Origin: Tropicibacter sp. R16_0
Lineage (GTDB): Bacteria > Pseudomonadota > Alphaproteobacteria > Rhodobacterales > Rhodobacteraceae
Direction of reading: 5' to 3'
Length of the DNA: 64,000 nucleotides
NCBI RefSeq assembly: GCF_017743935.1
Contig: NZ_JAGHRE010000003.1
Span: forward strand, 62,001-126,000
The stretch's first letter is position 1, and each line of letters begins with the position of its first letter. Shown here one piece after another: positions 26,791-36,205 of this stretch. The translations under genes were made by a program, and so were the position numbers. The notes under the pieces are model-generated. The model was not told the DNA's origin. It made no database searches and worked only from the letters and a program-made list of their open reading frames with translations.

Positions 26791-27764
26791 TGCGCGTTCA
26801 TATCCTGGATGACTGGTTCGATACGCTGCGCGGCTTGCCCAGTTTTGCCAAGCTCGACGGGCATGAGGTGACCGTGTGGACCGACCATGTCGAGGATGTC
26901 GACCGTCTGGCCAAACGGCTGGCCCACGCCGAAGCGCTGGTGCTATTTCGGGAACGCACTCAGGTTACCCGTGACCTGTTGGAACGACTTCCGAACCTGC
27001 GGCTGATCTCGCAACGCGGGGTCTATCCGCATGTGGACGTCACGGCCTGTACTGACCACGGGGTCACCTTCTGTTCGAAGATACCCAGTGGCGGTGCCCC
27101 CAACCATGCCGCGGCCGAGTTGACCTGGGCCCTGATCCTGGCCGGGATGCGCGATTTGCCCGGGCAGATGGCCAGTGTAAAGGCCGGGCGTTGGCAATCA
27201 GGCGTAGGCAAGACGCTGAAGGGGCGGCGTCTGGGGCTTTATGGCTATGGTCGCATTGCTCGGTTGGTCGCCGGGTATGCGCGCGCCTTCGGAATGGAAG
27301 TGACCTGGTGGGCCTCGGAAGAGGGTCGGGCCCGCGCGCAGGCAGAAGGTGAGACAATCGCTGAAAGTCGGCAGGCCTTTTTCGCCGCCTCCGATGTGGT
27401 CAGCCTGCACCTGCGCCTGAAACCGGCTACGCGAGGGATCATCACCGCAGAGGATTTGACCGCTATGCAGCCCGGTGCGCTGCTCGTGAACACCTCTCGC
27501 GCGGGGTTGATTGCACCGGGCGCGCTGTTGCAAGCGCTGAACGCAGGCCACCCAGGCAAGGCCGCCATTGATGTGTTCGACCAGGAACCGCTGAATGATC
27601 CGGCTGACCCTCTGCTGAGCCATCCAAATCTCATTGCCACGCCGCACATCGGTTTCGTCACCGAAGACGAGTTCGACCTTCAATTCGCGGATATCTACGA
27701 GCAGGTGAACGCCTTTGCGCGCGGGGCTCCGATCCACGTGATCAACCCAGAGGTTGCCGGCTGA
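26787..27764 (+). CDS. D-isomer-specific 2-hydroxyacid dehydrogenase
   Basis: 325 residues. The NAD-binding motif GLYGYGRIA (about 150-160), the arginine block LVNTSRAGLIAPGALL, DVFDQEPL with the catalytic Glu, and NLIATPHIGF with the catalytic His match the family. It reduces 2-oxoacids or oxidises D-2-hydroxyacids. Last gene of the tctC operon, so likely involved in metabolism of the imported acid. Confidence 0.88.
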   Translation: MMRVHILDDWFDTLRGLPSFAKLDGHEVTVWTDHVEDVDRLAKRLAHAEALVLFRERTQVTRDLLERLPNLRLISQRGVYPHVDVTACTDHGVTFCSKIPSGGAPNHAAAELTWALILAGMRDLPGQMASVKAGRWQSGVGKTLKGRRLGLYGYGRIARLVAGYARAFGMEVTWWASEEGRARAQAEGETIAESRQAFFAASDVVSLHLRLKPATRGIITAEDLTAMQPGALLVNTSRAGLIAPGALLQALNAGHPGKAAIDVFDQEPLNDPADPLLSHPNLIATPHIGFVTEDEFDLQFADIYEQVNAFARGAPIHVINPEVAG

Positions 27765-27855
27765 GCGCAGTGGACCTCGGTTCAGCTAAACAAGGCTGAA
27801 AACACCAAGTCGGCTCATCACCTTTTGTCCGGTTGTATGTGGATCAAAAGGCATC

Positions 27856-27892
27856 GAGTGGTTGCCATCGCGCTTTCGTTCGGCAACCACTC
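27856..27892. terminator. Hairpin between convergent genes
   Basis: GAGTGGTTGCC and GGCAACCACTC form an 11-bp perfect stem with a 15-base loop between the convergent hydroxyacid dehydrogenase and MDR genes. There is no strong T-tract. Confidence 0.5.
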
Positions 27893-27911
27893 ATGCAGGT
27901 GTCCCTGTGGG

Positions 27912-28898
27912 CTAGACGTCGATGACCACTTTGCCGATGGCCTGTCCACTCTTCAGACGATCATAGGCGTCGCCCGCAGTGTCGAGGTCAAAGGCGGTGT
28001 CATCCAGCAAAGGCTTCAACGCGCCAGCGTCCACAATGCTCGCCAATTCGGTCAGGATCGCGCCATGCTTTTCGCGTCCCTGATTGCTAAGCATCGGCAA
28101 CAACATGAACACGATGTGCAGCGACAGGCCCTTGAAGTGTGCGGGCGACAAGTCAAGCTCCAGCAGCCCAACCGTTGTGGCGATATTCGCATTAAGCGCG
28201 GCGGCCTCGAATGAATTTGTCATGTTGGCACCACCAACGGAATCGAAGATCAGGTCAAAACCCGCACCATCCGTGTGCTCGGACACATAGTCCGCGATCT
28301 TTTGAACCGCGAAATCGATCGGCGTCGCGCCATAACCTTTGATCACGTCCATCTGTTTGTCGCCAGTGCCGGTGGCATAGACATCAGCGCCAAAGTGTTT
28401 GGCCAGTTGCAGCGCAATGTGACCAACGCCGCCGGCGCCACCTTGTACCAGAACCTTCTGGCCAGCCGCGATGCCTGCGCGCTCAAGTCCCTCGTAGGCG
28501 GTGATGCCGACCAAAGGCATGGCTGCCGCTTCGCGCATCGAGATTGATTTGGGTTTGTGCGCGATCAGTCGCGCATCGGCGAGCATGAATTCAGCCAATG
28601 CGCCCTGTAGATCAGCCAGACCCCCGGCGCAGCCGTAGACCTCATCACCAACGGCAAACTGGCTCACGCCTTCGCCAACGGCCTCGATAACTCCGGCAAA
28701 ATCCATGCCCAAAACGGCAGGCAGAGCGGGAGAGAGGGGCAAATCACGGCCCATTGCGCGGATCATGGTATCAACCGTGTTCACGCTGCTGGCCGCAATG
28801 CGAACGACAACATGACCAGAGGTTGGCTCTGGCTTGGGCAGGTCGGCAGCTTCGAATTTCGCGTTTTCGCCGTAGGCGGTTAGGGTCATGGCTTTCAT
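27912..28898 (-). CDS. MDR-family quinone oxidoreductase / zinc-less alcohol dehydrogenase
   Basis: 328 residues from the ATG of MKAMTLTAYGENAKFE. It has GMDFAGVIEAVGEGV, the NADP-binding VQGGAGGVGHIALQLAKHFG (about 150-170) and AAAMPLVGITAYEGL, without the zinc-binding cysteines, so it resembles NADPH:quinone reductases. A longer frame to 28994 adds residues unlike the family. It is the last of five leftward redox genes. Confidence 0.87.
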   Translation of the reverse strand: MKAMTLTAYGENAKFEAADLPKPEPTSGHVVVRIAASSVNTVDTMIRAMGRDLPLSPALPAVLGMDFAGVIEAVGEGVSQFAVGDEVYGCAGGLADLQGALAEFMLADARLIAHKPKSISMREAAAMPLVGITAYEGLERAGIAAGQKVLVQGGAGGVGHIALQLAKHFGADVYATGTGDKQMDVIKGYGATPIDFAVQKIADYVSEHTDGAGFDLIFDSVGGANMTNSFEAAALNANIATTVGLLELDLSPAHFKGLSLHIVFMLLPMLSNQGREKHGAILTELASIVDAGALKPLLDDTAFDLDTAGDAYDRLKSGQAIGKVVIDV

Positions 28899-29023
28899 GG
28901 TGCACATCCTGAAATTAAGTGATGTGCAGGAAATATAGTATCCGGTGGCGGGGTAAATTGACCCAATAGTAAGTTCAGTTTTCCGAATTTTCATATAATG
29001 AGATTGGGTATCCCTGACAGCAA

Positions 29024-29055
29024 TACGAGGGCCACCCGCCCGGGTGGCCCTCGTA
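29024..29055. terminator. Perfect 15-bp palindromic hairpin
   Basis: TACGAGGGCCACCCG and CGGGTGGCCCTCGTA are perfect arms around two bases, just downstream of the 2OG oxygenase stop. It is probably its transcription terminator, though no long T-run follows; it may also separate the MDR gene from its neighbours. Confidence 0.6.
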
Positions 29056-29083
29056 AACAGTCTAAATTGAAACGTAGATGGTC

Positions 29084-29989
29084 CTAGAAGGGGGCGAAAC
29101 CGTCATTTGGTGTCGCCGGCACGCTCCAGCGTTGTTTGGCATCAACCTCTGCCTGATAGCCACCAAAGCGGGGCACTTGTCCGTGATCTCCGTACAGCCA
29201 GAGCACCAGGTTGGATCGCTCGCCTTTGGTGATCGGCATAGATTCATGGGGCACGCTGCCGTAATGGATCAGGGCCTTGCCGGGGGCAAAATTCAGTTCC
29301 GCCACCTTACGGGTTTCTCGGTCAAAGAACCGCACGCCGGATCCTGAAAACGCCTCTCCAGGCAGATTCAGGTTGAGGTTCAGCGTGACCGAAGACGCAT
29401 CTGTATGGGCCCGCAAAGAGGTATCTGCATCCGCTTGCCATTGAATGGAAAATCCAAAGGTCTGGGTGTCGTACCCAACAATGTCGGGAAACAGCAGTCG
29501 CGAGATTGGCCGCATGTAGGCATCCATCAGGTTGCGGTAGAACCGCTGAAACTGCGGCGCGGCGAGGTAGCCCTCTGAGCGGCTGTCCAGCATCGCGCCC
29601 CCGCGGTTCAGCGAAATCCCGTAAGGCGGGCGCAGTGGGATGTTCGCAGAAGCCGCGCGTTCAAGGTAGTCGCGCAAGACCGAGAGCTGCGTCGGATCAA
29701 AAAATTGCGCCTCATAGACTCCTGGGAAAACCTCCTCCCACAGATCCTTTACTGCGATCTCTTTGCTGGGATCGTCCCAGGCCTGCTCGACGGCCGCGCG
29801 GAGTTTGGGATCAATCAGGCTGCTGTCGAGGGTGGGGTTCCGATCGGTGTCTTCCCATTCTTTCCAGGCATCTGCCAGCAATCCTTTGTTTTGGATCCAG
29901 AATTGCTGCGATGCGGGCGCCCGATTGAGCATTTCTTGGCGGGTGGGACGCGTGATCGCACGCGCGCGTTCAAGTGAAGTCTGTGTCAT
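29084..29989 (-). CDS. 2-oxoglutarate/Fe(II)-dependent oxygenase-like protein
   Basis: 301 residues, soluble. H195 and D197 in RAHTDASS, H248 in SVPHES and R258 in KGERSNL form the HxD...H...R set of 2OG-Fe(II) oxygenases with correct spacing. GAGGAG precedes the ATG. Part of the leftward redox gene run, so probably hydroxylates a small molecule; substrate unknown. Confidence 0.75.
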   Translation of the reverse strand: MTQTSLERARAITRPTRQEMLNRAPASQQFWIQNKGLLADAWKEWEDTDRNPTLDSSLIDPKLRAAVEQAWDDPSKEIAVKDLWEEVFPGVYEAQFFDPTQLSVLRDYLERAASANIPLRPPYGISLNRGGAMLDSRSEGYLAAPQFQRFYRNLMDAYMRPISRLLFPDIVGYDTQTFGFSIQWQADADTSLRAHTDASSVTLNLNLNLPGEAFSGSGVRFFDRETRKVAELNFAPGKALIHYGSVPHESMPITKGERSNLVLWLYGDHGQVPRFGGYQAEVDAKQRWSVPATPNDGFAPF

Positions 29990-30131
29990 TTCATGTCACT
30001 CCTCGTGACCATCAGACAGCCTTTGTAGGCTGCGCTTATTGGCGGAAAAAACCCCGGGCCGTCAGTGGCCTTTGGGGGTGGATCTGTTGGGCGCCCCAAA
30101 CGCGGCTTGGGACGCCAAGTTAGGGATGGGC

Positions 30132-30977
30132 TTATTGGATGTCCTGGACATCCATGACCAGGGTGTTCCAGTTGCGCTGGTTCTCCAGATCGTGTTCCAG
30201 CCCTTGCTCATCGGCGATGGCAAAGCGTTTGACCGCCGGTGTTTTGCTGGTTGCTTGATACAGCCAATAGGCTTCGGCCTTCAGGGCGTCCTCAATTGGT
30301 TTGTCGATCGATTCGTAGACCATTTGTTTGCAGGCATTGATCGATTCAGCCGGGAACTTGGCAATACGATTGGCCAAGGTCGTGACGTAGTCGTCGATCT
30401 CATCCGCATCAAAGGCTTTGTTGATCGTACCCATTGCTTCTGCCTCATCCGCGCTGAAATCGCGTGCGCTGAGGATGATCTCCAATGCACGACCCAGGCC
30501 GGTCTGACGGGCCATGCGCGAGGCGCCGCCGCCACACGGCAGAATGCCCATGCCAACCTCCATCTGCATGAACTTGTATTTGCCGCGCACAGCAAAGCGC
30601 ATGTCGAGCGCCAGTGCCAATTCGTGTCCGCCTCCGCGGGCAAAGCCTTCCAGTTTGGCGATCGTGGCCTGGGGCACCCTGCTGATGCGCTCGCAAACCG
30701 ATTGCAGATCAAGCAGTTGTGCCTCGTCGCGCGACACGGCCTCGGTCGACATGTCTTTCAGCAGTTCGGTGTCATAGTGGCAAACCCAGATTTCCGGGTT
30801 GGCCGATTGAAAGATCACCACTTTTGTCTCGCGGTCGCGTTCCAGCCGCATGGCAAGACTGTTGAGATCGGCCAGCATTTCCTGGCCTTGTACGTTCACG
30901 GACCCAAAATCAAAGATGACGGTGGCGATTGCGTTTTCGACTTTGACATCGAATGTGGTGAAGTTCTCGTATTTCAT
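30132..30977 (-). CDS. Enoyl-CoA hydratase/isomerase family protein
   Basis: 281 residues of the crotonase fold. The oxyanion-hole segment LEGFARGGGHELALALDMRF and the FMQMEVGMGILPCGGG loop are present. One catalytic Glu is kept (in MEVGMG), but the second usual Glu of hydratases in the following loop is replaced by the CGGG sequence, so it may not be a classical hydratase. The ATG of MKYENF has AAAGG upstream; a longer frame is possible. Confidence 0.8.
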   Translation of the reverse strand: MKYENFTTFDVKVENAIATVIFDFGSVNVQGQEMLADLNSLAMRLERDRETKVVIFQSANPEIWVCHYDTELLKDMSTEAVSRDEAQLLDLQSVCERISRVPQATIAKLEGFARGGGHELALALDMRFAVRGKYKFMQMEVGMGILPCGGGASRMARQTGLGRALEIILSARDFSADEAEAMGTINKAFDADEIDDYVTTLANRIAKFPAESINACKQMVYESIDKPIEDALKAEAYWLYQATSKTPAVKRFAIADEQGLEHDLENQRNWNTLVMDVQDIQ

Positions 30978-31078
30978 TGGACTGCCTTTCTTGGAGCCGC
31001 GCAGAAGTCTCTCGCGGGCTGCTTCAGAATTGAAGTGGAGCGGTGACAAGGTCCGGGTATCAGCCGGGCCGATGGTGT

Positions 31079-31867
31079 TTAGGGCTGCGGGGTCAGGACA
31101 TTCTGAATGGCCTGCATCACATCGGCGCTGTGCGCCGTATCCAATGCCGCCGCATGTGGCTGTGCGAACTGACCGCTGTCGTTGTCAAAATACTTGCCGC
31201 TGGCATCGGCAAAGGAGACCCCCAGTGCCGCCTCGCGCAGAATATTCACGCCGATGCTCAGATCGTTTCCGGCAATGCCAAAGCCTTCTTTGACCATCTT
31301 GGATGCCAGCAGTGAGCCAGGGTTCACGGCGACAATCACAGGCCCGTCAGGCAGTTCCTTGGCCATCTCGCGGGACCAGATTGTGATGGCCAGCTTGCTT
31401 TGCGCATAGGCCCCCATGTCATCCAGCTTTTTGCGCCCGAGCATGGCGTCCAGATCAACCGGCGCCTGCGCGGCCGAGGACAGGTTCACGACGCGGCCAT
31501 CTGTCGGAATGATCGGCAAAAGGTCTCGCGTCAGCGCGTAGGGCGCAAAGGTGTTCACCACAAACCGGATGTCATGGCCATCCGGTGTTTCGGTGTTCGG
31601 AGCCTTCAGAATACCCGCGTTGTTGATGATCACATCGACCTGGCTGTGCTTTGCGCGAATGCTGGCGACCAGCGCATGCACATCGGCCATGTTCGACAGG
31701 TCCGCCAGATATTGCTCTGTCGTGCCGCCCACAGTTTTCGCTGCTGCCTCAAGCTTGGCCGCATTGCGACCGTGCAAGAGAATCCTGTGTCCTTCAGCGG
31801 CAAGGGCTTGTGCGGTCAAAAGGCCGATACCATCGGTCGCGCCTGTGATGAGAATGGTCTTGGTCAT
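31079..31867 (-). CDS. Short-chain dehydrogenase/reductase
   Basis: 262 residues. The NAD(P) motif TGATDGIGLLTA (residues 8-19), NNAGIL, the catalytic Ser region NLSSAAQ, and YAQSKLA with Tyr and Lys form a normal classical SDR. AGAGAG precedes the ATG. It lies 39 bp after the CmcJ-type gene and 101 bp before the crotonase gene. Confidence 0.88.
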   Translation of the reverse strand: MTKTILITGATDGIGLLTAQALAAEGHRILLHGRNAAKLEAAAKTVGGTTEQYLADLSNMADVHALVASIRAKHSQVDVIINNAGILKAPNTETPDGHDIRFVVNTFAPYALTRDLLPIIPTDGRVVNLSSAAQAPVDLDAMLGRKKLDDMGAYAQSKLAITIWSREMAKELPDGPVIVAVNPGSLLASKMVKEGFGIAGNDLSIGVNILREAALGVSFADASGKYFDNDSGQFAQPHAAALDTAHSADVMQAIQNVLTPQP

Positions 31868-31906
31868 TGGTTGATCTCTCTTATCTGTTGGTCCCGGCGT
31901 CGGGAG

Positions 31907-32692
31907 TTAGGCCGCGTAACGAACCAAAGTTCGGCTTTCGATGCTGCGCCGGATGGTGTGAATCTTCGGATCTTCGATCATATCCAACGCACTATGGGCG
32001 ATCGAAGGCAGACCGCGATTGTCGAAAATGTTGAAGAATGCCACGTCATCCGGTGTCATTTTGGACATATAGAGCCAATCATGATCCGGGTTTGCCGCAA
32101 TCCCCATAATTTGTCCCCGGCGATCCGGATAAATCAGGTCAAGTAGGATCCAATCGTCATCGGCCACACTGGATGGGCGGATAAACCCCAGCGGAGCAGA
32201 GTTAATCGGGGCACCGATGGGCCGCCAGATGTTGATAAAGGCATAATGACCCTTGGACCATTCGGTGGCTTTGTCGTCCCCCGAGATGTCGATCAAGCGC
32301 TTTTGGGCCCCATCGACGCTGTAATCGCTGTGTACATTGCGGGCCGGTGCGCGGTCTGCCTTTGGGTCGTCCACACGCACTGTGTGGTCAAAGACGATGA
32401 CGTCCTGCGCACCGAGTTCTGAGGTCAGCAGTTTGGACAGTTCGCTGTTATATGTGTCCTGCCAGTCTTTTCCTGCATCAAAGGACTGAACATCCGTTGG
32501 AAACTTCTTGAAAGCGACGGAGTTCCCTTTGAACGACAGGTTTGCATCCGACACGCGCACATCGCGCACGGCCACCTGCCTGGGTACCAGTTCGGGTGAA
32601 ATCAAGTTGCCGACAATCCCGTCGGCGTCCAGTTCAAATGCTTGCCGTTCCGGCTTGTGCACATGGTAGTTTACGGTCGCGATCTGGGCCAT
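31907..32692 (-). CDS. CmcJ/NvfI-family oxidoreductase
   Basis: 261 residues resembling the CmcJ/NvfI (GA4 desaturase-like) family known mainly from secondary metabolism: ARNVHSDYS holds the metal-ligand-like His and Asp, FINIWRPIG and PLGFIRPSSV follow, and RRSIESRTLV closes the domain. AGGAG precedes the ATG of MAQIATVNYH. First gene of the leftward run and divergent from the LysR gene. Confidence 0.78.
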   Translation of the reverse strand: MAQIATVNYHVHKPERQAFELDADGIVGNLISPELVPRQVAVRDVRVSDANLSFKGNSVAFKKFPTDVQSFDAGKDWQDTYNSELSKLLTSELGAQDVIVFDHTVRVDDPKADRAPARNVHSDYSVDGAQKRLIDISGDDKATEWSKGHYAFINIWRPIGAPINSAPLGFIRPSSVADDDWILLDLIYPDRRGQIMGIAANPDHDWLYMSKMTPDDVAFFNIFDNRGLPSIAHSALDMIEDPKIHTIRRSIESRTLVRYAA

Positions 32693-32790
32693 TGGGTGCT
32701 CCTGTTGTCGTCTCGCAAACAGAATTATCACTTTCAAAATGTATATAAAGATCGCATAATTGATTTTACTATTCCGAAAATGCGAATGAT
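32693..32790. promoter_or_regulatory. Divergent CmcJ-type / LysR promoter region
   Basis: 98 A+T-rich bases between the divergent genes, the expected site for the LysR protein and both promoters. No operator fixed. Confidence 0.45.
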
Positions 32791-33690
32791 ATGGACACTC
32801 AGACCCTGCGCCTTTTTGTTCTCGCTTGCGAGACTCTGAACATCAGCGCGGCGGGCCGCACGCTTGGCATGGCGCCTGCTGTTGCAAGTACACGCATCGC
32901 AAAACTGGAGCGTCTTGTCGGTGCGGATCTGTTGCACCGGTCAACGCGTAAGGTATCACTGTCGACCGAGGGGCAGGACTTTCTTCCTTATGCGCGCGAG
33001 ATGATCGCCCAGGAAGAAGCCGCGCTTGCCGCCCTTGGCAAAGGGCGCACAAAGGTCAGCGGGACCCTCCGATTTGCTGCGCCCAGCACCTTTGCCCAGC
33101 TTTACATTGCGCCGCTGTTGCCGAAGTTCATGGATAAATATCCTGACCTGCGGCTCGACCTGCACCTGTCGGACGCGCAATTTGATCTCATCGAGGGGAG
33201 CTTTGATCTTGCGCTCCGCAACTCAGTTCTTGCCGATAGCAGTCTCACCGCACGCAAGTTGGCTGATGACACGCGCATTCTATGTGCAGCGCCCGCCTAT
33301 CTGGCACGCCATGGAACCCCGAAAGACCCCGATGATCTGGCGGACCATCGATTGATTGCATTCAAGGATGCGGAACCCAGGACATTGGTTTCCAGCGAAG
33401 GGGCGCACGCCCAGTTCAACCCAAAGACCGCGGCCCATTACCTGATCTTGAACGACGGGCTGACCCAGAAACTCACGACACTCGATGGTGCGGGCATTTC
33501 CATCAACTCTCTCTGGGCGGTGCAAAAGGAAATCGCGGGCGGGACGCTGACGCGCGTGCTGCCCGACTATGAGCTTGAAAACACACCAGCGCTTTGGCTG
33601 ATCTATCCAAAGAGCAATGTCGTTTCTGTCAAAGTGCGCGTGTTCATGGATTTCCTGATCGAACATCTGGGCCGCGCCAATTTGTCTTGA
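32791..33690 (+). CDS. LysR-family transcriptional regulator
   Basis: 299 residues: N-terminal winged HTH (1-60; LRLFVLACETLNISAAGR and VASTRIAKLERLVGADLL) and a substrate-binding domain (about 90-295). Divergent from the CmcJ-type gene, so a probable regulator of the five-gene redox run. The ribosome binding site is weak. Confidence 0.88.
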   Translation: MDTQTLRLFVLACETLNISAAGRTLGMAPAVASTRIAKLERLVGADLLHRSTRKVSLSTEGQDFLPYAREMIAQEEAALAALGKGRTKVSGTLRFAAPSTFAQLYIAPLLPKFMDKYPDLRLDLHLSDAQFDLIEGSFDLALRNSVLADSSLTARKLADDTRILCAAPAYLARHGTPKDPDDLADHRLIAFKDAEPRTLVSSEGAHAQFNPKTAAHYLILNDGLTQKLTTLDGAGISINSLWAVQKEIAGGTLTRVLPDYELENTPALWLIYPKSNVVSVKVRVFMDFLIEHLGRANLS

Positions 33691-33963
33691 GCGGCGTCCA
33701 GTTCCGAAACTTGGCGTGAACAACGGTTTTTTTACAGCCGGTGACCGCGCTGCATGTGGGACAAGTGAGTTCAGGGGAAAGTCACAGGGAATTTCCGGGT
33801 CACAATTGCCCCGGCTTGTCTTCTGGGGGACGTTGGCGTTTTGCACAGTCGTGGCGCGCGATACGGATGTGTGTGGCGCATTGGCCCAAATGCGTAGCAG
33901 GCGTTGCCGGTTGGGCAGGGATGTGGCACAAGCGCTTGCAACGGTTCGATACAAGAGCATGCC

Positions 33964-34617
33964 ATGACAGATTTTGCCGCCCGCCGCCGCATGATGGTCG
34001 ACACACAAGTTCGACCCTCGGATGTGACCAAGTTTCCCATCATCGAAGCCATGTTGGCCGTACCCCGCGAACACTTTGTGCCCGATGCACAGCGCGAAGC
34101 AGCCTATGCCGAAGATCTGATTGATCTGGGCGCAGGCCGCAGCCTGTTGGAGCCGCGGACACTGGCCAAGATGCTGGATGGTTTGAACATCGGGAACGAT
34201 GAAGTGGTTCTGGATGTGGCCGCGACCTATGGCTACTCGACCGCCGTTGCCGCCCGCATGGCCGAGCTGGTGGTTGCCGTCGAAGAAGACGAGACACTGG
34301 CCGGTGAGGCTCAGACCATCTTGATGGAAACGGGTGCGGACAACGCGGTGGTTCATATCGGACCTTTGACAGCAGGCGCAGCAGACCATGGCCCCTATGA
34401 TGTCATCGTGATCCAGGGCGGCGTCGAAGAGGTGCCGCAGACGTTGCTGGATCAGCTCAAGGATGGGGGCCGCATCGGCTGCATCTTTATGGAGGGCGAT
34501 CTGGGCACTGTGCGTATCGGGCACAAGTCCGGTGATCGCGTGACCTGGCGGTTTGCATTTAATGCCACCGCGCCGGTTTTGCCGGGTTTTGAGAAGGTGC
34601 GCGCCTTTCAACTGTGA
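33964..34617 (+). CDS. pcm: Protein-L-isoaspartate O-methyltransferase family protein
   Basis: 217 residues with the Pcm N-terminal segment (MMVDTQVRP, PREHFVP, AYAEDLIDLGAGRSLLEPRTLAKM) and a Rossmann methyltransferase domain (VVLDVAATYGYSTA as the SAM motif). Methylates isoaspartyl residues for repair in classic members. The chosen ATG is 8 codons before MMVDTQV. It precedes tolC and the PopZ-like gene, an order shared by many alphaproteobacteria. Confidence 0.85.
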   Translation: MTDFAARRRMMVDTQVRPSDVTKFPIIEAMLAVPREHFVPDAQREAAYAEDLIDLGAGRSLLEPRTLAKMLDGLNIGNDEVVLDVAATYGYSTAVAARMAELVVAVEEDETLAGEAQTILMETGADNAVVHIGPLTAGAADHGPYDVIVIQGGVEEVPQTLLDQLKDGGRIGCIFMEGDLGTVRIGHKSGDRVTWRFAFNATAPVLPGFEKVRAFQL

Positions 34618-34710
34618 TTTTTCGCCGGTTCCGTAGGGTGCGACCTTGCTTGCTGGTGGAATAAAGAGCAATCTGAATTGAACATTTGTAATGCGATGGA
34701 GAAGCAAGCG

Positions 34711-36129
34711 ATGCGCAGAGCAGTGGCACGTAGACTTGCAAAGGTCGCGGTACTGTCAGCCGGAGTTGTCCTGGCGGGCATGATGCCGAAACAGGGACAT
34801 GCAGACAATCTGGCGGATGCGCTGATCGGCGCGTATAACACCAGTGGCCTGTTGGAACAGAACCGCGCGCTTCTTCGGGCCGCGGACGAAGATGTGGCCA
34901 TTGCCGTTTCGGCCCTGCGCCCGATCATTGATTTCACGGTTCGTGTGCAGCGGGCGTTGGTCAACAATGAAACCAACAACCTGGTAACGGAAACCCGCAC
35001 CTCGACCTTCTTCAGCGGCCTTGAGTTCACTCAGTTGCTGTATGATGGCGGTGCCAGCATCCTGGCGAAACAGGCCGCGCAGGAAACCGTTCTTGCGACC
35101 CGCCAAAGCCTTATTCAGGTCGAGCAATCGATCTTGCTTCGGGCCGTTACCGCCTACATGGACGTTTTTCTTCAGGAAGAAAATGTTGTCCTGCGTCAGA
35201 ACAACGTACGGGTCCTGGGCGAAGAACTGCGGGCGTCGCAGGATAGGTTCGAGGTTGGCGAAGTTACACGCACCGATGTTGCGTTGTCCGAATCACGCGT
35301 CGCTGCTGCACGCGCCAACCTTGCGGATGCACAGGGCGCTTTGACCACGGCCAGGGCGGAGTACGTCAATGCTGTGGGTCGGGATCCCGGTCGCACGGCT
35401 GGACAGCCTCGTTTGCCCCGGCACCCCGCGTCGATCAGCGACGCTGTCGCAATTGCAGTGCGCAACCATCCCAGCATTCTGTCCGTTCAGCACCAGGTCA
35501 GGGCCGCAGAGTTGACCGTTGACCGTCAGCGCGCGGCCCTTGGCCCAACCGCCAGTATCCGGGCGGACGTCGGGATTACTAACACCTTCGGGAACTCCAA
35601 CTACAACAACACCGCCAGTGCCGGTTTGGTTTTCCGTCAGCCGGTCTATGCCGGTGGTCGTCTGGCCGCCAATGTGCGCCGCGCGATGGCGACCCGCGAC
35701 TCGGTCAAGGCCAACTTGCTGAACACGCAAAAAGATGTGATCCAGGCGGTCAACCAGGCTTATGTCCGGTTCGAAACCGCGCAAGCCAACCTGCGCGCAA
35801 CAGACGAACGCGTTCGCGCGGCTCAGGTCGCATTTGATGGCATCCGTGAAGAGGCCACATTGGGCGCGCGGACCACGCTGGATGTTCTGACCTCGGAGCA
35901 GGAACTGCTGGATGCGCAGACCTCGCAGATTCAGGCGCGTGCTGAGCGGTCATTGGCGGCCTATCAGCTGTTGTCGGCGCAAGGTCTGCTGACGGCGGAA
36001 CGGCTGGGATTGGCAGTTCAGATCTATGACCCGACGCTCTATTACAACCTGGTCAAAGGGGCACCCGCCCAGGTCTCCAAGCGGAGCAAGGATCTGGACC
36101 GTGTCCTGGAAGCACTAGGTAAGAAGTGA
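34711..36129 (+). CDS. tolC: TolC-family outer membrane efflux protein
   Basis: 472 residues: a signal peptide (about 1-32, ending before DNLADAL), then two internally similar halves of long coiled-coil helices with TolC markers (LYDGGASILAKQ, VGEVTRTDVALSESR, QPVYAGGRLAANV, GARTTLDVLTSEQELLDAQ). It forms the trimeric outer-membrane duct for RND/ABC exporters and type I secretion. I chose the ATG with GGAG nine bases upstream. Confidence 0.92.
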   Translation: MRRAVARRLAKVAVLSAGVVLAGMMPKQGHADNLADALIGAYNTSGLLEQNRALLRAADEDVAIAVSALRPIIDFTVRVQRALVNNETNNLVTETRTSTFFSGLEFTQLLYDGGASILAKQAAQETVLATRQSLIQVEQSILLRAVTAYMDVFLQEENVVLRQNNVRVLGEELRASQDRFEVGEVTRTDVALSESRVAAARANLADAQGALTTARAEYVNAVGRDPGRTAGQPRLPRHPASISDAVAIAVRNHPSILSVQHQVRAAELTVDRQRAALGPTASIRADVGITNTFGNSNYNNTASAGLVFRQPVYAGGRLAANVRRAMATRDSVKANLLNTQKDVIQAVNQAYVRFETAQANLRATDERVRAAQVAFDGIREEATLGARTTLDVLTSEQELLDAQTSQIQARAERSLAAYQLLSAQGLLTAERLGLAVQIYDPTLYYNLVKGAPAQVSKRSKDLDRVLEALGKK

Positions 36130-36205
36130 GAATTCTCGCTATCTGTTGTGAGAATCCATGTGTGCGGCTACACTTGCGACTTGAGATTAAGAGCGGTGAA
36201 AGCAC

